In this document: in pieces, positions 1-7,854 of the stretch
How the letters are laid out: each line of letters begins with the position of its first letter
Numbering within the stretch: the first letter of the stretch is position 1
Origin: Paenibacillus solanacearum
GTDB lineage: Bacteria; Bacillota; Bacilli; Paenibacillales; NBRC-103111
DNA: 46,483 bases
Assembly: GCF_910593845.1 (NCBI RefSeq)
Contig: NZ_CAJVAS010000045.1
Coordinates: forward strand, 1 to 46,483
Direction: 5' to 3'
The notes under the pieces: generated by a model
The model's input: only the letters and a program-made list of their open reading frames with translations
Databases searched by the model: none
What the model was told of the DNA's origin: nothing
Program-made: the position numbers and the translations under genes

Positions 1-142
1 TGCCGCGAAGGCAGGAAAGCGAATCTCAATGCTAATTCATCGTCAACTCCAGAATTGGACTGCCGGTTTGCCTAGCTACATCAAGGCTTATTTGCCAATT
101 TCAAGCTGCGAAAGTTGAGTTCATAAATAAAATTGAACGTAT
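1..142 (-). pseudogene. Possible degenerate start of IS3 OrfB, running off the window
   Basis: Directly downstream of OrfA, one minus-strand frame gives fragments resembling the start of an IS3 OrfB (FNFIYELN, later RQSNSGVDDELALR), interrupted by at least two stops. The match is by eye, short and weak. The stretch could be unrelated sequence next to a truncated OrfA. Confidence 0.25.
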
Positions 143-433
143 TTATTTCAGATATTTCGCGAAGTAGGCCGCCGCTTTTTTTAAGATTTCATTCTCTTCC
201 TTAAGATCAGCCAACTGCTTACGAAGTTTCCGAAGCTCTTCGTCTTCGGGCTTAAGGTTTCCGCTGCATGGAAAGGCGCTTATTCCATCCTGCTTGTAGT
301 TCTTCACCCAGTCTCGAACTGTGGTGTAATGAACACCAATCTCCTTTGCTGTCTCCGAAGCTGTCGATTCTCCACTAAGAATACGGAGTACAGCCTGTTC
401 TTTAAACGCCTTATCAAATTTCTTCTGCCCCAT
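143..433 (-). CDS. IS3-family transposase OrfA (helix-turn-helix protein)
   Basis: This 96-residue protein is the DNA-binding first subunit of an IS3-type transposase. An N-terminal helix-turn-helix (about residues 8-45, containing TAKEIGVHYTTVRDWVKNY) is followed by a leucine-zipper-like coiled coil (about 62-88, LRKLRKQLADLKEENEILKK) used for multimerisation. GGAGGG sits 8 bases before the ATG. In complete elements OrfA overlaps OrfB and a frameshift yields the DDE transposase. Here the 142 bases downstream show only a weak OrfB-like start broken by stop codons (in one frame FNFIYELN, then stops, then NSGVDDELALR), so OrfB is degenerate or lies mostly outside the window. The family is clear; activity is unlikely. 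Confidence 0.85.
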   Translation of the reverse strand: MGQKKFDKAFKEQAVLRILSGESTASETAKEIGVHYTTVRDWVKNYKQDGISAFPCSGNLKPEDEELRKLRKQLADLKEENEILKKAAAYFAKYLK

Positions 434-470
434 TCGAATCCCTCCATCATTTATTTTAGAGATTTTCTAT

Positions 471-496
471 GTGTCTATCTATTTGGGGCAGGGTCA
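471..496 (-). repeat. Probable left terminal inverted repeat of the IS3 element
   Basis: Read on the minus strand the tip is TGACCCTGCCCCAAATAGAT, followed by AGACAC, about 40 bases upstream of OrfA. A TG-started, C-rich terminal repeat at this place is typical of IS3-family left ends. The right end is not in the window, so the pair cannot be checked. Confidence 0.5.
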
Positions 497-601
497 GGAT
501 GAAGTGAAATAGTTTGTGTAACAAAATTCGTAGCCTTCACAGACAACAAAAAAGTAGGGTATTCTCGGGTTTGCTGAAGTCACCAAGAAAAGAACCTACT
601 C

Positions 602-1420
602 ATGAACACTTTACATGAAATAGGCCTTATTGATCTACTTGAAAATCTTGTTAGGAACTTTGTCAAAGAAAAGCTAAAGCACATTATGAACGAAGAAATT
701 CGAAACTTCATCCATGTCGAGCAGGCGAACGAACGCAACTCACGTAACGGCTACTATAAACGGACATTAGACACACGCTACGGTAAAATTGACGTTCTAC
801 AGGTGCCACGAGACCGTAGAGGCAAGTTTCAAACGCATGGATTCGAACCTGCCAGCGCCGTGATGGCTGGCTAGAAGAGGCCGTTATCCACAAGTACAAG
901 GGTGGTATGAGCACACGTGACGTAGCTCGCTTTATCGAAGGGATGTTCGGACTCTCTTCCACAGTAGGAAACATAACGGGCACGGTGCTGGAAGACATTG
1001 AACAATGAGAGAAGGGCCGCTAGAGAACCGTTATTCGGTCATCTATCTGGATGGGCTCTACTGCAAATTGAAGCGGCAAAGCATTCAAAGCGAAGTCATT
1101 TACTTCGCTATGGGGATCATTTGAACAAGGGTACCGACAAATCCTCGGCTTCTACATATTTGTGGCCATGAAAGTTCAAACGGCTGGCGAGACGTTCTTA
1201 AGGACTTACACGCTGCGGAGCTACGGAAGTCTTGCTTGGTATCTTCGATGGCTTACCGGGATTGGAAGAAGCCTTTAAAGAAACGTATCCGAAAGCAGAT
1301 GTTCCGCGTTCCATTACGCACAAAATGCGGAACACGTTCCCAAAGATCCGAGGAAAGTTGAAGTCATGAACGATCTGAAGACGATCTACAACGCGGCTGA
1401 CGCCGACTTGGCACAGTCTG
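602..1420 (+). pseudogene. IS256-family (mutator-type) transposase, frameshifted and truncated
   Basis: The first 90 codons read as an IS256-type N-terminus (NFVKEKLKHIMNEEIRNF, then NSRNGYYKRTLDTRYGKI and VPRDRRGKFQTHGFEP). A one-base loss near 847 then moves the reading to the +1 frame (RDGWLEEAVIHKYKGGMSTR, DVARFIEGMFG), which stops at DIEQ*. Later pieces (RYSVIYLDGLYCKLKR with the first catalytic Asp, EQGYRQILGFY, GIFDGLPGLEEAFKE, DLKTIYNAADADLAQSAY) are spread over different frames. The C-terminal third with the remaining catalytic residues is missing, and the match ends near 1420. The ATG at 602 is the natural start but lacks a clear ribosome site. It is certainly inactive. Confidence 0.85.
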
Positions 1421-1523
1421 CATATAAACTTCTTGACGCTTCCACTAAAGCTAATGATTTAAACCAAATAATATGCTAAAATGAAAAGGATTGTCAGGTA
1501 ATATCGAATAAAAGGAGTTAATC

Positions 1524-4016
1524 ATGAAAACCAAGAAGAATCAGACTTACGGGTATTCATCAGGCACAAAAAAAAACGCCACTTTATCCGAAAATAATTC
1601 ATTACTCTTTTGGCTTCTAAGTTCTTTCACTATACTATTTCTTATCTGGTCCCCTTTTCAGAAAGGCTTATTCAATGGAAACAGCTTCGACTTCGAAAGA
1701 CCGATCTACTCAGCCTTCGTTTGGTCGAGCATCATCCTTTTACTAATAGCGATTTACGGCTTTTATTATTGGAAGATGAAGACAACATCCGACATGGTTA
1801 GCGTGGCCGCTTGGCTCATTCCACTAACTTATGTAATATCTCTTGTTAATGCAGGTTCGCACTATAATGCAATCAATATGATTTACATCCAATCGATCTA
1901 TATCATCTTTTTGTTGCTAGCATATTATGTCGCCAGAAATGACCTTGGGGCGGCAATTCTCAAGAATGGCTTCATAACTTCAGCCTATATTATCGTATTG
2001 TTCGGGGTATTTAATTGGCTTGGAAACAAAATCACGACATATAACTGGATCAAATGGTTCGCTTCAGGCATGGTTGAACCTTATTATCGCGATGCTGTAA
2101 TGATAGACTCAAACGGTCTGCGGCTTACATCCGTATTCCAATATGCAAACAGCTATGCCGCTTTTTTGATTGCCGCGTTACTCTGCACTTTATTTTTAGT
2201 GTTATCATCAAAGAAATGGTACAGTGTCGGAATACATGGCTTTATGGCAATTCCAATTATCATTTCGTTTTTTCTAACGTTATCTCGCGGCGGTTTAGTC
2301 ATCCTCCCTGTTGTGCTGTTGTTGGTGCTTCCATTCTTGAAACCATACAGACAAGTGCTTTATATCATTCATTTAATAGTTTCATTTGGCTTATCACTCA
2401 TTATCCTTACAAAAATAACAAATCTGGGTATTCAACTCAACAAAGACTTTAATGTAAGTCAGTACATCACAGGCTGGACTACGCTGCTTACTGTTTCTTT
2501 GATAAATGCTATACTTGCGGTTTTAATTCAAAAATTTGCTGCTTCCTGGTTGCAGAAAATACTGGATCGTTTTAACAAGTTTCGTTTCGCTAATATTGCA
2601 ATTCCCGTCGTAGCCATCGTAGTCGGCGGAATCGGTGTTACGGTTCTATTCAGTGATCTTGGATTAACCAAACTGCTTCCGGAAAATGTACGGACCCGGA
2701 TCGAAAATATCAATTTCCAGCAGCACAGCGTTCTTGAACGCGGAACATTCTATATAGATGCATTAAAACTTTCGGCCGACTACCCGGTATTTGGGGCCGG
2801 CGGTGGTGCTTGGTCCGCGTTATATGAAAAATATCAAAATAACCCGTATACCAGCCGACAAGCACATAACTTCTTTCTTCAATATCTCGTAGAGGTCGGA
2901 ATTGTCGGACTATTGGTTTTCATATTGATTTTAGCAGCTATATTGTACGTTTATATTCGAAATTTTATAAAGCAGGACGATACGACAAGGGACAGACGAT
3001 TTATTTTTTACATTCTTGCGATCTCTTTGCTCGTGCATAGTATGATTGACTTTGATTTAAGTTATGTATATTTAGGAATGCTGGTTTTCTTAAGTTTGGG
3101 AGTCATGATCTCTTCCGATGCGATTGAATTAAAAGGAAATTGGAAGGAACGAGTAATCAAATACAGATGGATATATCCCTCCATACTTATCGTGTTATCT
3201 GTCATATGCTTCGTAGCCGCGGTCAAATCGCTTTCAGCAAACAGCTTATTTCGAGCGGCGGCTGCCGCATCGTCCAGCGGCAAAGGACTTACTGAGATTA
3301 CAACGCCGTTAGATAAAGCTTTAAAAAATCGTCCGCTTCATCCGGATTATACGAACAGTAAAATAGATATGCTCTTGCAGCTCTACAACCAAAGCAAAGA
3401 CGAGAAATATTACACAGAGGCCTTGGCTTTACTTGAGCAACTGAAGCGGCAAGAGCCTCATAACAGACCGGCTGTCGATAAACAAATATACGCTTATGCT
3501 GTAAAAGAGCAGCTACCAAAGGCGTTAGAGGTTGCCAAGGCTGAAATTAATAATTTCAAATGGGATATCTCTTTATATGAAAAAAGCATTTCATTAGCAG
3601 CCGATCTGGGAAATAAAGCTAGAGCGGAAAAGAACACGCAATTACAAAACCAGTATTGGGATGTAGCATTTGAAACTTATAATATTGTACTGAATAAAAT
3701 GAAAACATTGGAATCCCTGCCAAAAGAACAAGCGCAAGGCCGAGAGTTTTCTGTCACGCCGAATATAGGGCTTGGTTTGGGACAAATCGAATTCATTCGG
3801 GGCAATTACCCTGCCGCGGAAAATTTCCTTCGAATTGGCATCAATGGCTCACTGGATGATCCTCAAACAGCAGCCCAGACGCGTATGATTATCCGCTATT
3901 ACCTCGCCACGCTTCAGAAGCAAGGCAAGAACGATCAAGCTTTAATGGATAAGCTGGCGGCTAAAGATCCTAACGAAAAGCAGCAAGTTCAAAATTTAGT
4001 TAACGCGCAGTTTTAG
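1524..4016 (+). CDS. O-antigen ligase-like polytopic membrane protein with TPR-like C-terminal region
   Basis: This 830-residue protein starts at an ATG preceded by AAGGAG at good spacing. About the first 590 residues carry many hydrophobic segments, beginning near residue 27. They include LSRGGLVILPVVLLLVLPFL, a pattern typical of the Wzy/O-antigen ligase (RfaL) superfamily, and a long outer loop with the DYPVFGAGGGAWSALYEKY region. The C-terminal part (about 600-830) is soluble and helical, with TPR-like pairs (YYTEALALLEQLKRQEPHN, NYPAAENFLRIGI). The family moves or polymerises lipid-linked glycans at the membrane; in a Gram-positive it may act on a surface polysaccharide or glycoprotein glycan. 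The gene stands alone, is more AT-rich than the genes to its right, and lies beside IS debris, which suggests acquisition by transfer. The exact substrate is unknown. Confidence 0.75.
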   Translation: MKTKKNQTYGYSSGTKKNATLSENNSLLFWLLSSFTILFLIWSPFQKGLFNGNSFDFERPIYSAFVWSSIILLLIAIYGFYYWKMKTTSDMVSVAAWLIPLTYVISLVNAGSHYNAINMIYIQSIYIIFLLLAYYVARNDLGAAILKNGFITSAYIIVLFGVFNWLGNKITTYNWIKWFASGMVEPYYRDAVMIDSNGLRLTSVFQYANSYAAFLIAALLCTLFLVLSSKKWYSVGIHGFMAIPIIISFFLTLSRGGLVILPVVLLLVLPFLKPYRQVLYIIHLIVSFGLSLIILTKITNLGIQLNKDFNVSQYITGWTTLLTVSLINAILAVLIQKFAASWLQKILDRFNKFRFANIAIPVVAIVVGGIGVTVLFSDLGLTKLLPENVRTRIENINFQQHSVLERGTFYIDALKLSADYPVFGAGGGAWSALYEKYQNNPYTSRQAHNFFLQYLVEVGIVGLLVFILILAAILYVYIRNFIKQDDTTRDRRFIFYILAISLLVHSMIDFDLSYVYLGMLVFLSLGVMISSDAIELKGNWKERVIKYRWIYPSILIVLSVICFVAAVKSLSANSLFRAAAAASSSGKGLTEITTPLDKALKNRPLHPDYTNSKIDMLLQLYNQSKDEKYYTEALALLEQLKRQEPHNRPAVDKQIYAYAVKEQLPKALEVAKAEINNFKWDISLYEKSISLAADLGNKARAEKNTQLQNQYWDVAFETYNIVLNKMKTLESLPKEQAQGREFSVTPNIGLGLGQIEFIRGNYPAAENFLRIGINGSLDDPQTAAQTRMIIRYYLATLQKQGKNDQALMDKLAAKDPNEKQQVQNLVNAQF

Positions 4017-4026
4017 TGCTTCGAAC

Positions 4027-4070
4027 AAAGACCATTCTCCGTCTGGTAAAGACGGATGAATGGTCTTTTC
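4027..4070 (+). terminator. Terminator of the O-antigen-ligase-like gene
   Basis: Stem AAAGACCATTC (4027-4037) pairs with GAATGGTCTTT (from 4058), with a nested CCGTCT/AGACGG helix, and ends in a T run. It lies 10 bases after the stop codon. Confidence 0.85.
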
Positions 4071-4283
4071 ATTTGGATTCGGCCGTTATGGAGAGCAATG
4101 TTTTAAAAAGTTCAACGACAGGCAGTTAAGAAGAACTCCCTCACATCAACACTCTCCTCGGCCTAACCTTTCTGTTATATATATCATCACCGATGCCTTA
4201 TGCTCTACCTGCTGGCAACCTGCACGTATCGACGTTTCGCATAGGGGATGATGTCATCCTAGGTGGACGCGCCTCATTAACAT
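4071..4283. other. Intergenic region between convergent units
   Basis: No gene with a ribosome site or a recognisable product is seen. The stretch separates the terminator of the plus-strand gene from the minus-strand groEL terminator. Confidence 0.5.
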
Positions 4284-4320
4284 AAAAAAACGGCAGCCAT
4301 CCCAAGGGATGCTGCCGTTT
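4284..4320 (-). terminator. groESL terminator
   Basis: CGGCAGCATCCC pairs with GGGATGGCTGCCG (one bulged base, tight two-base turn). On the minus strand it is followed by seven T residues. It begins 16 bases past the groEL stop codon. Confidence 0.9.
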
Positions 4321-4336
4321 CTCCATCATGGCCGGA

Positions 4337-5971
4337 TTAGAATCCGCCCATGCCACCCATACCGCCCATGCCACCCATATCAGGCATAGCTGGCTTTTCT
4401 TTTTCCGGTTTGTCTGCGATAACCGCTTCAGTCGTCAGGAACATCGCCGCAACGGAAGCTGCGTTTTGCAGTGCGGAGCGAGTCACTTTCGCAGGGTCAA
4501 CGATACCTGCTTCGATCATGTTCACCCATTCGCCGCTTGCTGCGTTGTAGCCTACGCCTACAGCTTCTTTTTTCAGGCGCTCAACGATAACGGAGCCTTC
4601 TTGACCTGCGTTCGCTGCGATCGTGCGTACAGGCTCTTCCAGAGCGCGGAGAACGATGTTTACGCCTGTTTGCTCGTCGCCGTTCGCTTGAACAGCGGTA
4701 ACCGCGTTATACACGTTTACAAGCGCTGTACCGCCGCCTGCAACGATACCTTCTTCTACTGCTGCGCGAGTCGCGTTCAGCGCGTCCTCGATGCGCAGTT
4801 TGCGCTCTTTCAGCTCGGTTTCGGTAGCTGCGCCTACTTTTACTACGGCTACGCCGCCAGCAAGCTTAGCAAGACGCTCTTGCAGCTTTTCTTTATCGAA
4901 GTCGGAAGTCGTTTCTTCCAATTGTGCACGGATTTGCGTGATGCGTGCGCCGATGTCTTTTTTGTCGCCAGCGCCGTCCACGATGATCGTGTTTTCTTTT
5001 GTTACGCGAATTTGACGTGCGGAACCGAGTTGGTCAACAGTCGTCGATTTCAGCTCAAGGCCGAGTTCTTCGGTGATCAGTTGGCCACCCGTAAGAGCCG
5101 CGATATCGCCCAGCATCGCTTTGCGGCGGTCGCCAAAGCCAGGAGCTTTAACGGCTACGCAAGTGAAGGTGCCGCGCAGTTTGTTCACGACGAGCGTAGC
5201 GTTAGCTTCGCCTTCTACGTCTTCTGCGATGATCAAGAGCTGCTTGCCGGATTGAACGACTTTCTCAAGCACAGGCAAGATCTCTTGGATGTTGGAGATT
5301 TTTTTGTCCGTGATCAAGATGAACGGATTGTCGAGAACAGCTTCCATTTTATCCGTGTCCGTGATCATGTACGGGGAAATGTAGCCGCGGTCGAATTGCA
5401 TCCCTTCAACCACTTCCAGCTCCGTAGCGAAGCCTTTGGACTCTTCCACGGTGATAACGCCGTCTTTACCTACTTTTTCCATGGCTTCGGCGATCAGTTG
5501 ACCTACCTCTTCGTCAGCAGCGGAGATGGCCGCTACTTGAGCGATAGAGTTTTTGCCTTCGATCGGCTTCGCGATCTTTTGCAGCTCCTCTACAGCCGCT
5601 TTAACGGCCTTGTCGATGCCTTTGCGAATGACCATCGGGTTTGCGCCTGCAGTTACGTTTTTCAGGCCTTCGCGGATCATCGCTTGAGCGAGTACCGTAG
5701 CTGTCGTCGTACCGTCGCCGGCAACGTCGTTCGTTTTCGTAGCGACTTCTTTAACGAGTTGTGCGCCCATGTTCTCGAATGCGTCTTCGAGCTCGATTTC
5801 TTTGGCGATCGTTACACCGTCGTTCGTGATCAGCGGGCTGCCGAATTTTTTCTCCAGCACCACGTTGCGGCCTTTTGGACCCAAAGTAACTTTAACGGCA
5901 TTTGCAAGCGCGTCAACCCCGCGAAGCATGCCGCGGCGAGCTTCTTCACTGAACTTGATTTCTTTAGCCAT
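4337..5971 (-). CDS. groEL: Chaperonin GroEL (Hsp60, 60 kDa subunit)
   Basis: This 544-residue protein has the usual GroEL length. It begins MAKEIKFSEEARR at 5971, preceded by GGGAGGG. The open frame extends 31 codons further upstream but lacks the family start there. Visible landmarks are TLGPKGRNVVLEKKFGSP, the ATP-site GDGTTTATVLAQ loop, the AALEEGIVAGGGTAL-type motif (here AAVEEGIVAGGG) and the Gly-Met repeat tail ending GGMGGMGGF. It forms the double-ring ATP-driven folding chamber in the cytosol with GroES, the gene 189 bases upstream. Both are expected to be transcribed from the CIRCE-controlled promoter before groES. The spacer carries two tandem palindromes. Confidence 0.98.
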   Translation of the reverse strand: MAKEIKFSEEARRGMLRGVDALANAVKVTLGPKGRNVVLEKKFGSPLITNDGVTIAKEIELEDAFENMGAQLVKEVATKTNDVAGDGTTTATVLAQAMIREGLKNVTAGANPMVIRKGIDKAVKAAVEELQKIAKPIEGKNSIAQVAAISAADEEVGQLIAEAMEKVGKDGVITVEESKGFATELEVVEGMQFDRGYISPYMITDTDKMEAVLDNPFILITDKKISNIQEILPVLEKVVQSGKQLLIIAEDVEGEANATLVVNKLRGTFTCVAVKAPGFGDRRKAMLGDIAALTGGQLITEELGLELKSTTVDQLGSARQIRVTKENTIIVDGAGDKKDIGARITQIRAQLEETTSDFDKEKLQERLAKLAGGVAVVKVGAATETELKERKLRIEDALNATRAAVEEGIVAGGGTALVNVYNAVTAVQANGDEQTGVNIVLRALEEPVRTIAANAGQEGSVIVERLKKEAVGVGYNAASGEWVNMIEAGIVDPAKVTRSALQNAASVAAMFLTTEAVIADKPEKEKPAMPDMGGMGGMGGMGGF

Positions 5972-6060
5972 GTGTGTACCCTCCCAAGATAATGGTTTGA
6001 ATGTATTTTGCGTTTCGGATATTTTCCTAAGTAATTGCACAAAACTTAAGTATGTGCGCT

Positions 6061-6140
6061 GCAACGGCTAGATCAAATGCAACGATCTCCGTTGTTAACG
6101 AATTGCAACGGTTAGATCGTTTGCCGCGATCTCAGTTGCC
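6061..6140 (-). repeat. Two tandem imperfect palindromes in the groES-groEL spacer
   Basis: Copy 1 (6061-6094) and copy 2 (6105-6140) both start GCAACGG and contain TAGATC, then GATCTC and GTTG. Each can fold: in copy 1 CAACGG pairs with CCGTTG and AGATC with GATCT; in copy 2 GCAAC pairs with GTTGC and AGATCG with CGATCT. Neither is followed by a T run, so they are not ordinary terminators. They could be mRNA processing or stability hairpins, or a dispersed small palindromic repeat. Confidence 0.75.
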
Positions 6141-6160
6141 AACAGGTTTTGGCGATGGTC

Positions 6161-6442
6161 TTAGCCCAGAATGGCCAGAACGTCGCTTTCGCGCATAATG
6201 AGCAGCTCGCGGCCGTCGAATTTCACTTCAGTACCGGCATATTTGGAGAAAATGACGCGGTCGCCTTCCTTCAACTCAAGCGCAACACGTTCGCCGTCCT
6301 TGAGTGTACCGCTGCCTACGGCTACGACTTTGCCTTCTTGCGGCTTTTCTTTCGCCGTGTCAGGCAGTACGATTCCGCTTGCAGTCGTTTCCTCCTTAGC
6401 GATGGCTTCGATAACTACGCGATCACCCAATGGTTTGATCAT
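6161..6442 (-). CDS. groES: Co-chaperonin GroES (10 kDa subunit)
   Basis: This 93-residue protein begins MIKPLGDRVVIEAI at 6442, right behind a strong AAAGGAGG. The upstream extension of the open frame runs through the promoter and CIRCE operator and is not coding. The mobile loop region (KEETTASGIVLPDTAKEKP, about residues 16-34), which binds the GroEL rim, and the C-terminal strand (DGRELLIMRESDVLAIL) are intact. It forms the seven-membered lid of the GroEL chamber. It is the first gene of the groESL operon, with promoter and HrcA-type operator just upstream. Confidence 0.98.
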   Translation of the reverse strand: MIKPLGDRVVIEAIAKEETTASGIVLPDTAKEKPQEGKVVAVGSGTLKDGERVALELKEGDRVIFSKYAGTEVKFDGRELLIMRESDVLAILG

Positions 6443-6480
6443 GAGAAAATAGCCTCCTTTGATATGGTGGTACGGTCTTA

Positions 6481-6507
6481 TCAGCACTCGAATGTGGCTA
6501 GTGCTAA
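6481..6507 (-). promoter_or_regulatory. CIRCE operator (HrcA binding site)
   Basis: On the minus strand TTAGCACTA, nine bases, GAGTGCTGA. This matches TTAGCACTC-N9-GAGTGCTAA with one mismatch per arm. It lies between the promoter and groES, where HrcA represses at normal temperature. The hrcA gene is not in the window. Confidence 0.93.
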
Positions 6508-6518
6508 CAACAATTCTT

Positions 6519-6547
6519 ATAATAATCACTTCGCGACAATTTTGCAA
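6519..6547 (-). promoter_or_regulatory. groESL sigma-A-type promoter
   Basis: Minus-strand -35 TTGCAA (6542-6547) and -10 TATTAT (6519-6524) are separated by 17 bases and lie immediately upstream of the CIRCE element. Confidence 0.7.
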
Positions 6548-6644
6548 GTAGTTTTGTATTGTTTTGTTGTCAAATTAAGATAAACCCGCACTCACCTCAT
6601 TGTATCCACACCATTCGAAAATATACGACATTTTCCAACAAGAA

Positions 6645-6685
6645 CTGCCGGCTCTCCTGCAAAATGCAGTTGTGAAAGCCGGCAG
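6645..6685 (-). terminator. Hairpin downstream of tatC, possible terminator
   Basis: CTGCCGGCT pairs perfectly with AGCCGGCAG around an inner TGCA helix, 35 bases after the tatC stop. No clear T run follows on either strand, so termination strength is uncertain. Confidence 0.5.
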
Positions 6686-6719
6686 CCCATGAGGTATATA
6701 TTCGGTTAAAATAGCGAGA

Positions 6720-7472
6720 TTAGCCCCGCTCCGTCTCCCACTGCTGATCCTGCAGCAGCTGCTTGCGGTATACGATACCGGACAAGAAGACGCTGAACTC
6801 GTACAGCACGATCATCGGCACGGCGACGATAATGGCCGATGTGGCGTCTGGCGGCGTAATCATCGTGGCCACGACCACCAGCAGCAAATAGGCATACCGG
6901 CGCATTTTGCGCAGCCTCATCGGATTGAGCAGCCGCAGCTTGGTCAAAAACATGACGACGATCGGCAGCTCAAACAAGAGGGACAGCGGCAATATAATGT
7001 TGAACATGAAAGAGAAATACTGCGTAATGCCGTAGGTCTCCTGCAGCTGCAAATTTTTCGTAACAGCGGACGTAAAAAGAAATGCCATCTTGAACACGAC
7101 GAAATAGCCGAAAGCCAGGCCGATCAAAAACAAAACGAGCGCGAACGGAACGAACATCAGCGAAGCTTTCTGTTCCTCTTCCCGCAGGCCCGGTTTGAGA
7201 AAAGACCACAGCTGATACATCGTAAAAGGAAGCGCAATGATAAGTCCCATGACGAAGGCAAAGTTCATGTACATTTTGATCGCATCCCACGGCGAGAACA
7301 CGTTCCAAAAAATTTGGTTGGCCGGGGGGACGCTTTTTAAATAGACGATCAGCGGTTGAGCAAATATAAGTCCGATTACCATACCGACGACAAGTACGAG
7401 GGCCACCCATATCAGTCTTTTGCGCAGCTCTGTCAGGTGCTCGACAAGCGACATGCCTTCATCGTTTTCCAT
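6720..7472 (-). CDS. tatC: Sec-independent protein translocase subunit TatC
   Basis: This 250-residue protein has six predicted membrane helices. The N-terminal signature MSLVEHLTELRKRLIW and the F/Y-rich second loop (MYQLWSFLKPGLREEE) carry the Glu and Leu-Arg positions that recognise the twin-arginine signal. TatC is the receptor of the Tat pathway, which exports folded proteins across the membrane; TatA is encoded just upstream. Translation could start at M1 (7472) or at the ATG of MSLVEHL six codons later; M1 has a weak AGGTTGG upstream. It is the last gene of the mog/moeA-like/tatA/tatC run. Confidence 0.95.
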   Translation of the reverse strand: MENDEGMSLVEHLTELRKRLIWVALVLVVGMVIGLIFAQPLIVYLKSVPPANQIFWNVFSPWDAIKMYMNFAFVMGLIIALPFTMYQLWSFLKPGLREEEQKASLMFVPFALVLFLIGLAFGYFVVFKMAFLFTSAVTKNLQLQETYGITQYFSFMFNIILPLSLLFELPIVVMFLTKLRLLNPMRLRKMRRYAYLLLVVVATMITPPDATSAIIVAVPMIVLYEFSVFLSGIVYRKQLLQDQQWETERG

Positions 7473-7512
7473 GTAACGATCACCAACCTACCATTCCAAA
7501 GTCTCCAGTCCG

Positions 7513-7818
7513 TTAATCGGGAAGTCTGCGTGAATCTTGACGATCGGCTTGCGGCTGCGAAGCGGATGGCTCCGTTCCCGCTCCCGGCGGCTTTGGAGCG
7601 TCCGGTTCCGGTGCCTGCGCTGGCGCCGGCGGCGTCACATCTTTGCGCGCGCGCGGCGCCTCTGGCTCGTCTCCGAGCAGATCACGTGCTCCCTGCTTGA
7701 ATTCGCGGATCGTTTTCCCCAGGGAGCGGCCCAGCTCCGGCAGTTTATTCGGCCCGAACAAAATCAGTGCAAGAAGCCCGATCAGCAGCAATTCTCCGAA
7801 GCCTATGTTTCCAAACAT
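7513..7818 (-). CDS. tatA: Sec-independent protein translocase subunit TatA
   Basis: This 101-residue protein has the TatA layout: a short membrane helix (FGELLLIGLLALILF), the FGP hinge, an amphipathic helix (KLPELGRSLGKTIREFKQG), then a Pro/Ala-rich, probably disordered acidic tail (about residues 50-101). AAAGGA precedes the ATG. TatA oligomers form the translocation path used with TatC, which follows 40 bases downstream. A TatB identity cannot be excluded, but Gram-positives usually have only TatA/TatC pairs. The MoeA-like gene lies 36 bases upstream, so these genes are probably co-transcribed. Confidence 0.93.
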   Translation of the reverse strand: MFGNIGFGELLLIGLLALILFGPNKLPELGRSLGKTIREFKQGARDLLGDEPEAPRARKDVTPPAPAQAPEPDAPKPPGAGTEPSASQPQADRQDSRRLPD

Positions 7819-7854
7819 CGGAATCGTTCCTTTCCGGTAAAAGTATGTGCAAGT

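Noticed and set aside
4328..5992. Long plus-strand open frame (554 codons) opposite groEL
   Set aside because: It is the antisense shadow of groEL, has Cys/His/Arg-rich nonsense composition and no ribosome site.
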